Of a DNA stretch of 42,985 bases, positions 16,867 to 23,096 are shown one piece after another (position 1 is the stretch's first letter; each line of letters starts with the position of its first letter). A program made the translations under genes and the position numbers. Source of the stretch: Prevotella sp. (GTDB taxonomy: Bacteria; Bacteroidota; Bacteroidia; Bacteroidales; Bacteroidaceae); the NCBI GenBank assembly GCA_024697645.1, contig JAILFH010000117.1, forward strand, positions 1-42,985. Direction: 5' to 3'. Under the pieces are notes generated by a model that worked only from the letters and a program-made list of their open reading frames with translations, was not told the origin of the DNA and did not search any database.

Positions 16867-17825
16867 AGAAAGAAATCAAAATAGCACTGGTGGCCATTGC
16901 TGCTATAGTCATCCTGTTTTTCGGAATGAATTTTCTGAAGGGTGTTTCAGTGCTTTCAGAGAAGAACGTCTATTATGCTCGCTTCAGCGATATTAGTGGA
17001 CTTGCTGCTAACAATCCCATCTTTGCCAATGGCTATCAGGTGGGACTTGTCAAGAGCATCGACTTCGACTATTCGGGCAGTGGAAATATCATCGTTGGAT
17101 TTACTGTTGACGATGAGATGAAACTACCTGTCGGAACAACAGCCGAGATTGTCAGCGATTTCATGGGAAATGTGAAGATGAATCTTCTTCTCAATCCGAT
17201 GCAGGGGCAGGGCGCCGTAGTAGCAAATGATTCTCTTTCTAAGGCAGAAGGACTGGCTGGTGTTGGTGCAAATACAGCATTGCTTTCCTTGGGTGATACA
17301 ATCAATGGTCAGCAGGCGGAAGGACTTTTGGCTCGTGCAGCAGCATTGTTGCCTGCAGTTGAGCAGATGCTTCCCAAACTTGATTCGATTCTGTCGAGTG
17401 TGAATGCGCTGATGGCTGATCCTGCTATTGCACGTTCTTTGCACAATGTGGAAGTAGTCACTTCCGACCTCAAGACTTCTACGCGTGAACTGAATACGCT
17501 GATGGCTGGTATGAACCGCCAGATGCCTGGACTTTTGACCAAGGCCGACGGTGTTCTCGACAATGCCCAGCAACTTACAGAGAATCTCTCGGCTGTTGAC
17601 ATCGACGCTACTATGAAGAAGGTAGATCAGACGCTTGCCAATGTGGAAGCAGTAACCCAGAAACTGAATTCCCCGACTGGTTCTGCAGGAATGCTTCTCA
17701 ATGATCCTTCGCTTTATAATCGCGTGAATGGAACATTAAATAGTGCTGAGCAACTATTAAATGATGTACGCGAGCACCCGAAACGCTATATCAACGTTTC
17801 CATCTTTGGAAAGAAGGAAAAGTAA
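16863..17825 (+). CDS. MlaD/MCE-family protein (lipid transport, periplasmic substrate-binding part)
   Basis: A 320-residue protein anchored by one N-terminal helix (residues ~6-26) with an MCE domain (~35-115, 'YYARFSDISGLAANNPIFANGYQVG', cited in part, and 'GTTAEIVSDFMGNVKMNLL'). The remainder is a long helical, coiled-coil-prone region ('ALLPAVEQMLPKLDSIL', 'VDIDATMKKVDQTLANVEA'). MCE proteins form ring- or tube-like channels that move phospholipids between membranes with an MlaE/MlaF ABC transporter. No permease or ATPase gene is adjacent here, so these would have to be elsewhere. Its start overlaps the amidase stop, linking envelope lipid and wall maintenance in one transcript. Function is inferred from the domain. 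Confidence 0.85.
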   Translation: MKKEIKIALVAIAAIVILFFGMNFLKGVSVLSEKNVYYARFSDISGLAANNPIFANGYQVGLVKSIDFDYSGSGNIIVGFTVDDEMKLPVGTTAEIVSDFMGNVKMNLLLNPMQGQGAVVANDSLSKAEGLAGVGANTALLSLGDTINGQQAEGLLARAAALLPAVEQMLPKLDSILSSVNALMADPAIARSLHNVEVVTSDLKTSTRELNTLMAGMNRQMPGLLTKADGVLDNAQQLTENLSAVDIDATMKKVDQTLANVEAVTQKLNSPTGSAGMLLNDPSLYNRVNGTLNSAEQLLNDVREHPKRYINVSIFGKKEK

Positions 17826-17851
17826 AAGGTTAATTATATTAAATCTAAATA

Positions 17852-17904
17852 ACGAGCGAAATGTTTCACGAACTTTGAAAGTGCCCGAAATCCTTTTCGC
17901 TCGT
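17852..17904. other. Long-range inverted repeat downstream of the MCE gene
   Basis: ACGAGCGAAA (17852-17861) pairs perfectly with TTTCGCTCGT (17895-17904) around a 33-base loop that can fold further. No T run follows, so it is only a possible 3' end. The gap 17826-18252 before dnaA is A/T-rich; I looked for TTATCCACA-like DnaA boxes and found none. Confidence 0.45.
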
Positions 17905-18142
17905 ACATTTTCGGCCATTTGGAGAAGTGTTTCACTGTTTTCAGATTTTCATTAATCAATTTTCGTAACTTGTTGTTAATCATAAACTTATGGCAAAAAC
18001 ACCGTTTTTGTTTAGACTTTAAACCCTCAGAAAAACGTAAATTGCACAATAATAACGATTTACGAAAATATGCGACATATTGAACACTTCATTGATGAAA
18101 AAAGTTTAATCAAAAAAATTTTTTTTTTAGAAAGATTTTATT

Positions 18143-18150
18143 TACTTTTG
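18143..18150 (+). promoter_or_regulatory. -7 promoter element (TACTTTTG) of dnaA
   Basis: TACTTTTGC fits TAnnTTTG and follows a run of A and T (18109-18128). Transcription would begin near 18155, leaving a leader of about 98 bases before the dnaA ATG at 18253. Confidence 0.65.
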
Positions 18151-18252
18151 CAATCGAAATGCGAAAGCAGCAAGTATGCTACTAACATCTCTAGACAAAA
18201 CAATGCCTACAGCCGCTTAAGCAGTCAAAAACCGGAAAGTAAGAGAAAATAT

Positions 18253-19668
18253 ATGACAGTAAGTCCTAATGCCGCTTGGGACAAAGCACTTGCGCTCATC
18301 AGCGAGAATGTTTCAGAGCAGCAATTTAACACATGGTTCAAGCCAATCGCCTTCGAATCGTTCACTGAACAGTCGAAGACGGTGTTGGTGCAGGTACCGA
18401 GCCCGTTCGTCTACGAGTATCTGGAGGAGAACTATGTGGACTTATTGAGCAAAGTTCTTCGCCATACATTCTGCGAGGGAGTTCGGCTGGCTTACCGAGT
18501 GGTTACTGACAGTGAGCATGGGTTGATGCAAGTGTTCGAAGGCGATGAGAACGATCATAGTTCTGAGCAGAAAGCACCTACGAAGCGTGCAAATCTCTCA
18601 CCAACAGCGCTCGATGCAGCAGTTCCGCAGCCTCTGGACCCACAGTTGAATCCGCATCAGACTTTCTCCAACTTCATTGAGGGCGATAGTAATCGTCTCC
18701 CTCGTAGTGTAGGAATGTCTATAGCAGAACATCCACAGAAGCAACAGTTCAACCCGATGTTCATCTACGGACCAAGTGGTTGTGGAAAGACTCACCTTAT
18801 TAATGCAATTGGTAATCGGACTCGCCAACTCTATCCGCAGAAGCGCGTTCTTTATATCAGTGCACGACTCTTTCAGGTGCAGTATGTTGATGCAACGCGA
18901 CAGAATGCGATTAACGATTTCATTAAGTTCTATCAGACCATCGACCTGCTCATCGTAGATGACATTCAGGAGTGGGTGACGGCAAAAGGAACTCAGGATA
19001 CGTTCTTCCATGTGTTCAATCACCTCTTCCGTAATGGAAAGCGCATCATTTTGGCTTGCGACCGACCACCTGTTGACTTGCAAGGAATGAATGAGCGTCT
19101 CATTACGCGTTTCAAGAGTGGACTGATTGCTGAACTTGAGAAACCCAATCCGCAACTGTGCATTGATATTCTCAATAGCAAGATTCGTCGTGATGGTTTG
19201 CAGATTCCGGAGGATGTGGTTTCGTTCATTGCGCAAACTGCGAATGGAAGCGTACGTGACCTTGAAGGTGTCATCAATTCGCTGATGGCTTATAGCGTGG
19301 TTTACAATTGTCGCATTGATATGCGATTGGCTGAGAGGATTGTGAAGCGGGCCGTGAAGGTTGACGATCATCCTCTGACTATCGATGATATCCTCGATAC
19401 AGTTTGTAGCCATTATGGGGTTACGGCAACGGCTGTCAATAGCAAGAGCCGCAAGCGTGATTTGGTAGTAGCCCGTCAGGTTTCGATGTATCTGGCTCAG
19501 AAATACACGAAAATGCCGGCTGCTCGCATCGGAAAACTAGTTGGAGGTCGAGATCATAGTACCGTCATCCATAGTTGTTCGCAGGTAGAACAGCGGATAA
19601 AAGTCGATTCCGCCTTCTCAGCCGATATCTCCAGTATTGAAAACGCCTTCAAACTTAAAAATGCTTGA
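18253..19668 (+). CDS. dnaA: Chromosomal replication initiator protein DnaA
   Basis: ATP-dependent initiator that binds and opens the replication origin. The 471-residue protein shows domain I ('WDKALALISENVSEQQFNTWF'), a short linker, the AAA+ domain with Walker A 'GPSGCGKTH' (173-181) and Walker B 'LLIVDDIQ' (Asp236-Asp237), and the C-terminal DNA-binding signature 'GGRDHSTVIHS' (His435). The frame is open 61 codons further upstream, to 18070, but the -7 element at 18143 would place transcription start after that point, and the extra residues are unlike DnaA; the ATG at 18253 starts exactly at the conserved N-terminus. No dnaN, recF or gyrB gene follows, so the classical dnaA-dnaN order is absent. 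A terminator stem overlaps the final codons. Confidence 0.96.
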   Translation: MTVSPNAAWDKALALISENVSEQQFNTWFKPIAFESFTEQSKTVLVQVPSPFVYEYLEENYVDLLSKVLRHTFCEGVRLAYRVVTDSEHGLMQVFEGDENDHSSEQKAPTKRANLSPTALDAAVPQPLDPQLNPHQTFSNFIEGDSNRLPRSVGMSIAEHPQKQQFNPMFIYGPSGCGKTHLINAIGNRTRQLYPQKRVLYISARLFQVQYVDATRQNAINDFIKFYQTIDLLIVDDIQEWVTAKGTQDTFFHVFNHLFRNGKRIILACDRPPVDLQGMNERLITRFKSGLIAELEKPNPQLCIDILNSKIRRDGLQIPEDVVSFIAQTANGSVRDLEGVINSLMAYSVVYNCRIDMRLAERIVKRAVKVDDHPLTIDDILDTVCSHYGVTATAVNSKSRKRDLVVARQVSMYLAQKYTKMPAARIGKLVGGRDHSTVIHSCSQVEQRIKVDSAFSADISSIENAFKLKNA

Positions 19669-19678
19669 TGGCGTTTTT
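19640..19678 (+). terminator. dnaA terminator overlapping its last codons
   Basis: AAAACGCC (19640-19647), inside the coding sequence, pairs with GGCGTTTT (19670-19677), just past the TGA stop at 19666-19668, followed by further T. The loop contains the last codons of dnaA. Confidence 0.75.
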
Positions 19679-19774
19679 AGTTTTATCGAGATTCTTCGTG
19701 TTAGTGCGAAGCGTTTTCCCATCGCCTAAATAAAGAATTCCCCAAATTAGTTAAGTAGTACTCCTTATCTTGCA

Positions 19775-19952
19775 GAGTTATCCTCTTGACTTTGTAAAGC
19801 ATTGCTTTCGACCTTACGGAGCATACCTTTCGACCATAGAAAGATGTCCTTTTGACCTTAGAAAGGTATCCTTTATATAGGTATAAAGGTATCGTTTATA
19901 GGGGTATAAAGATATGCTCTCTAGGGTCAAAAGGTATGCTTTATATAAATAC
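19775..19952. repeat. Array of degenerate 22-bp units, copy 2
   Basis: Units begin at 19775, 19799, 19821, 19843, 19865, 19888, 19911 and 19933. The first ones carry CTTTCGACC-type cores, the later ones TATATAGGTATAAA, GGTCAAAA and TTTATATAAA, in the same order as in the array at 1094-1272. It occupies part of the gene-free stretch 19669-20311 and, like copy 1, lies upstream of a gene for a secreted protein with a sorting-type tail. Confidence 0.8.
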
Positions 19953-19980
19953 TATATTTTACGACTTTTTTCTCTGTTTT

Positions 19981-20070
19981 CCGTTACTTTGTTACTTTGT
20001 TACTTTGTTACTTTGATAATGCTTTGTTACTTTGTTACCTTGTTTCTTTGGAAATACTTTGTTACTTTGG
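19981..20070. repeat. 8-bp repeat array in inverted orientation (GTTACTTT units)
   Basis: GTTACTTT units run from 19983 to about 20015 and recur to 20070, broken by GATAATGC and GGAAATA. CTTTGTTACTTTGGAAA (20057-20073 region) is the reverse complement of the TTTCCAAAG block opening seen at 15402. Here the array is not at a gene end but 100 bases before the promoter of the cohesin-like gene. Confidence 0.75.
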
Positions 20071-20173
20071 AAATATCTGACGTTTTTTTTACAAATTTTC
20101 GGAAAAATACAATTGCAATAGAAAAAAGTCGCAAAAAAGATGAAAAAAATTAGGTAGATTCAAAAAATCTTTC

Positions 20174-20181
20174 TACCTTTG
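20174..20181 (+). promoter_or_regulatory. -7 promoter element (TACCTTTG) of the cohesin-like operon
   Basis: TACCTTTGC lies 131 bases before the ATG at 20312, giving a long leader of about 125 bases. I saw no known riboswitch in the leader. Confidence 0.65.
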
Positions 20182-20311
20182 CAACGTATTATAGGGTGGA
20201 TTGTGTTCGTCCCTCTGTTCAGTCGCACGAAAATAGATTGATTTCAGACATCGCCACTGCATCCTAAAAACTTGAAATTTATAAAATATAAACTATAAAA
20301 ATAAAACAATT

Positions 20312-21535
20312 ATGAAGAAAGTATTACTAACTTTGCTCACGCTCTTCGCCGTAAGTGGCGCATGGGCGCAGACACTGAAAGTGGATGATGTAACTATCGT
20401 TCCCGGAAAGCAAGCTACATTTGCAATTGTGATGGAGAATGAAACGGCTATCAAATTCCGTGACTCCGAGTTCCACATTACGTTCCCAGAGAAAATTAGT
20501 GCTGTAGAGACAACACAGGGAGATCAGAAACTTACACCTGGAACCAATTTGATAGATGGCGATTACAGAATCACTGTAGTTGATTTGAATGGAGGAGGTA
20601 TTGAAGGTACTTTTACAGTGGTTAATGTTACAATTGAAGCTGCAGCAGATTTGGCTGAAGGTACATATCAAGCAACGATTACTAGTGCAGAGATGACAGG
20701 TAATGGAAATCAGATAGAAGGAACTGATGATAATCCTGTTTATGAAGTTGTGAAGAAAAATTATGAGAATATTACATTCAACATCATCGTGTCTAATTGG
20801 GTGACTTTGGATGAAACTTCTACTACTGCTCCTGAAGCAGCTGAGAATGTAAATGTCCTTGTGAAGCGTACTATTAAGGCAGATCAAGAACAGTGGAGCA
20901 CAATTTGCTTGCCATTTGCAATGACTACAGATCAAATGACTGCAGCATTTGGCGAAGGTTGTAGTCTTGCTGATTTTAATGATTATGAGGTAGTTGAAGA
21001 TGCTGACGGAAATGTAGTGGGAATTAATGTAATGTTTAATTCAGTAACTACTGGTTTAGCAGAGAATCATCCTTATATTTTGAAGGCAACAAAGAGTATA
21101 ACATACGATGAGGGATTCAAAGTTGAAGGTGTCACAGTCAATCCTGCTGCTGCAGAAGATTTGGAAATCAATTTGAACACACCTCGTAAACCTCATAGCA
21201 TTGTTGGTACATTTGTTCCAACATCTGTTCCTGAATTGTGCCTGTTCATTAGTGGAAATAAATTCGCATATTCAACTGGTAAAACTCAGATGAAGGGATT
21301 CCGTGCATATTTTAATTTCTTTGATCTTTTAACCGATGTTGAAACTGAATATGGTGCCAAGATTGGTCTCTTTGTTGATGGTGAAGCAACATCGATTGAG
21401 GGTATCAGTCAGCAGCGTGTGGTAGAAGGTGTTTATGATCTCTCTGGTCGCAAGATTCAGATTGAGAATAATAACCTGAATACTCTCCAGAAGGGTGTTT
21501 ATATCATTGATGGTAAGAAAGTAACAATCAAATAA
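20312..21535 (+). CDS. Secreted protein with cohesin-like N-terminal domain and sorting-type tail
   Basis: A 407-residue exported protein of unknown role. Signal peptide 1-20 ends in AWAQ. Residues ~21-160 resemble a cohesin-type beta-sandwich: 'VTIVPGKQATFAIVMENE', a mid strand 'FHITFPEKISAVE', and 'GTFTVVNVTIEAAADLAEG'. Residues ~190-370 contain 'QWSTICLPFAMTTDQM', a segment I associate with many Prevotella secreted proteins of unknown function. The C-terminus 'EGVYDLSGRKIQ' to 'KGVYIIDGKKVTIK' is the sorting-type tail seen on the BNR_4 and PL11 proteins here. Its codons are A/T-richer than those of the housekeeping genes. It is the first gene of an operon with the 61-residue peptide, 18 bases downstream. 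The cohesin assignment is by pattern, not certain. Confidence 0.65.
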   Translation: MKKVLLTLLTLFAVSGAWAQTLKVDDVTIVPGKQATFAIVMENETAIKFRDSEFHITFPEKISAVETTQGDQKLTPGTNLIDGDYRITVVDLNGGGIEGTFTVVNVTIEAAADLAEGTYQATITSAEMTGNGNQIEGTDDNPVYEVVKKNYENITFNIIVSNWVTLDETSTTAPEAAENVNVLVKRTIKADQEQWSTICLPFAMTTDQMTAAFGEGCSLADFNDYEVVEDADGNVVGINVMFNSVTTGLAENHPYILKATKSITYDEGFKVEGVTVNPAAAEDLEINLNTPRKPHSIVGTFVPTSVPELCLFISGNKFAYSTGKTQMKGFRAYFNFFDLLTDVETEYGAKIGLFVDGEATSIEGISQQRVVEGVYDLSGRKIQIENNNLNTLQKGVYIIDGKKVTIK

Positions 21536-21536
21536 T

Positions 21537-21546
21537 AAAAGGAGGA
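21537..21546 (+). promoter_or_regulatory. Strong Shine-Dalgarno sequence of the small peptide gene
   Basis: AAAAGGAGGA lies seven bases before the ATG at 21554. It is a near-perfect match to the 16S anti-SD and stands out because the other genes of this window have none. Confidence 0.8.
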
Positions 21547-21553
21547 CTTAACA

Positions 21554-21739
21554 ATGAAGAAAATAGTATATATTGCACCAGAGGTGAAAGTGAAGGCACT
21601 TTATATGGAACAGTTGATGGCTGGTAGTGGAGTTACTGCAGATGATCAAGGCATCGGTTATGGTGGTGTTGATGATGGCGGTTCAATGGTACCAGATGCC
21701 AAGTCAGACCTGACAATCAACAGTGTTTGGGATGATTAA
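21554..21739 (+). CDS. Small peptide of 61 residues with leader-like start and Gly/Asp-rich end
   Basis: I do not recognise a characterised family. The first half, 'MKKIVYIAPEVKVKALYMEQ', is like the start of many short Prevotella/Bacteroides proteins (MKK.Y..PE), followed by 'LMAGSG' at 21-26, reminiscent of a double-glycine-type processing site. The second half (27-61) is rich in Gly and Asp and ends in 'INSVWDD', with no cysteine and no membrane helix. The strong ribosome binding site, the tight spacing to the cohesin-like gene and the terminator right after it show that it is a real, well-translated gene. It could be a processed secreted peptide or a partner of the upstream protein; neither is shown by sequence. 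Confidence 0.75.
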   Translation: MKKIVYIAPEVKVKALYMEQLMAGSGVTADDQGIGYGGVDDGGSMVPDAKSDLTINSVWDD

Positions 21740-21762
21740 ACCGAATTTTAATTATGATAAGG

Positions 21763-21796
21763 AAAGGGATGTCGCAGATGCGGCATCCCTTTTTTT
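21763..21796 (+). terminator. Terminator of the cohesin-like/small peptide operon
   Basis: AAAGGGATG (21763-21771) pairs with CATCCCTTT (21784-21792), with an inner GC-AGAT-GC loop, and is followed by T. Confidence 0.92.
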
Positions 21797-21836
21797 GTTT
21801 GATGTTGTTTGTTGGTTGAAGAGTTTTCAGGAGGTT

Positions 21837-22154
21837 TTAGTCCAGGTGGAATAGTTCAGGTAGGGGAATGGTGATGGGAGAATTGTCGGGGTTTACTTCC
21901 ATGATGTCTGCCATCATGTCCCACCAACGCTGGGTAATGGGGTCTACATCGGTTGTGTCCTGTGAGTTTCCATCGCCCTCACATTCCTGATAGGCAAAGA
22001 GGATGTTGGTGTCGCGGTCCCAATAGATACTGTAATTGCCAACTCCCTGCTCCTTAATCATTTGTTTCAGTTCAGGCCAAATGGCAGCGTGTCGCTTGGC
22101 ATACTCGTCCTCGCAGCCTGACTTGAGGAACATCTTAAATGCAAATCGTTTCAT
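21837..22154 (-). CDS. rhaM: L-rhamnose mutarotase
   Basis: Interconverts the alpha and beta anomers of L-rhamnose, speeding entry into rhamnose metabolism. At 105 residues it has the usual family length. Catalytic and sugar-contacting residues are visible: Tyr18 and His22 in 'DEYAKRHAAIWPEL', 'YSIYWDRD', and the tryptophan pair in 'TQRWWDMMADIM'. It stands alone, with its own promoter (22259-22292) and a 30-base palindrome in its leader. The rhamnose link fits the PL11 rhamnogalacturonan lyase nearby, but no rhaA, rhaB or rhaD gene is adjacent. Confidence 0.92.
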   Translation of the reverse strand: MKRFAFKMFLKSGCEDEYAKRHAAIWPELKQMIKEQGVGNYSIYWDRDTNILFAYQECEGDGNSQDTTDVDPITQRWWDMMADIMEVNPDNSPITIPLPELFHLD

Positions 22155-22209
22155 AGGCTTTTATTGTTTGATATTGTATATAGTTTGATTTCAGAATCGG
22201 TTTAAAGTT

Positions 22210-22239
22210 CTGGACCATCCAGATGTCTGAATGGTCCAG
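22210..22239 (-). promoter_or_regulatory. 30-base palindrome in the rhaM leader
   Basis: CTGGACCAT (22210-22218) and ATGGTCCAG (22231-22239) are perfect inverted arms, extended by CAGA and TCTG with one-base bulges around a two-base centre. It begins about 15-20 bases downstream of the expected transcription start, so it could be an operator or a 5' mRNA hairpin. No T run follows. Confidence 0.6.
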
Positions 22240-22258
22240 GGTGCTCTTGGATTTTCTG

Positions 22259-22292
22259 CAAAGTTATGAAAAAAATCCGGGTTATACAACAA
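22259..22292 (-). promoter_or_regulatory. Promoter of rhaM (TTGTTG, 20-bp spacer, TAACTTTG)
   Basis: On the minus strand TTGTTG (22287-22292) is followed by a 20-base spacer and TAACTTTG (22259-22266). The leader to the ATG at 22154 is about 100 bases. Confidence 0.75.
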
Positions 22293-22321
22293 GGTAGAGC
22301 GTATTTTTGTTAGTTTTGTGT

Positions 22322-23053
22322 TTAGTTCTTTTGGTTAGTTTGTATCATCTTCCGCCATTTATAGTAGCCAGCAATGGCAATGACGACATAGAGTGCATAG
22401 AGCGAGGCCTTGAAAGGAATGTCCTTGTAGAAATAAAGGCAGCATGTTACCACATCTACGACAATCCAGATGAGCCATTGCTCCAGATACTTTCGTGCCA
22501 ATGCCCAGATGCCTACAAAGGAAAGGGCAGTCGTAAACGAATCTGCTATTGGAACGCGCGAATCCGTGAAGTTCACGAGGAATAGATAAAGCGCAAGCCA
22601 AGCAGCGAGCGTGATACCCGTCCACAGTAGGGCAAGGTTAAGGGGGAAGTGAGTAATGGAAGAGGAGTTCTCTTCTTCGGTTAGCGATCTGTTGTCTTTG
22701 GTTTCGTTAGTTATCTGATTTGTTCTGCTGTTTTCAGTTGTTGCCTCCTTGCTTACGAGAGCAGGAGCCACTTCTTTCTTTTCTTTCCTCATCCAGTTCC
22801 AGTAGCCATAAACTGTCATGGCGAGGTAGTAGAATTCCATACCACAATCGGCATAAAGGCCTTTCTGGTAATAAAGCACAATGCCCAGACCTTGCATCGC
22901 AAAGCCTACTGCCCACAGCCAGATTGAGGCGCGGTATTCAAGGATGATATAGGCCAGACCCAATGCTGTGGTGAGCATATCGAGCCAGTGGGCGGCAAGG
23001 AATTCCATCATGTTTGGTTCTCGAATGATTGATGAAAGTGGGGAAGCAGTCAT
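22322..23053 (-). CDS. pnuT: PnuC-family transporter, probable thiamine carrier PnuT
   Basis: A membrane protein of the PnuC family (facilitated uptake of vitamins such as nicotinamide riboside or thiamine, trapped by phosphorylation inside). Family features are the two half-repeats: 'LGLAYIILEYRASIWLWAVG' with 'YGYWNWM' (84-88), and 'LEQWLIWIVVDVV' with 'AGYYKWRK' near the end. Because it follows, 43 bases downstream, a TonB receptor led by a TPP riboswitch, thiamine is the likely substrate. A long hydrophilic loop (residues ~88-135, many Lys, Glu, Thr, Asn) separates the halves and is larger than usual. The first ATG (23053) lies in the loop of an intercistronic hairpin; Met15 or Met16 (23011, 23008) start at 'MEFLAAHWLD', the family-typical N-terminus. 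Confidence 0.87.
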   Translation of the reverse strand: MTASPLSSIIREPNMMEFLAAHWLDMLTTALGLAYIILEYRASIWLWAVGFAMQGLGIVLYYQKGLYADCGMEFYYLAMTVYGYWNWMRKEKKEVAPALVSKEATTENSRTNQITNETKDNRSLTEEENSSSITHFPLNLALLWTGITLAAWLALYLFLVNFTDSRVPIADSFTTALSFVGIWALARKYLEQWLIWIVVDVVTCCLYFYKDIPFKASLYALYVVIAIAGYYKWRKMIQTNQKN

Positions 23054-23080
23054 CGTTTCGGAAAAACTGCCGTTTCCCCA
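23039..23080 (-). other. Intercistronic hairpin around the first pnuT ATG
   Basis: TGGGGAA (23039-23045) pairs with TTCCCCA (23074-23080), and CAGT (23047-23050) with ACTG (23066-23069). The ATG at 23051-23053 falls in the loop. It could limit translation from that ATG or stabilise the processed message. Confidence 0.5.
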
Positions 23081-23096
23081 CCTTATTATATATAGA

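Noticed and set aside
18070..18252. Longer dnaA start giving 61 extra residues
   Set aside because: A -7 element at 18143-18150 lies inside that stretch, and the DnaA N-terminus begins exactly at the ATG at 18253.
17826..18252. Replication origin next to dnaA
   Set aside because: The region is A/T-rich but I saw no cluster of TTATCCACA-like boxes, and dnaN is not adjacent; a GC-skew analysis of the whole chromosome would be needed.
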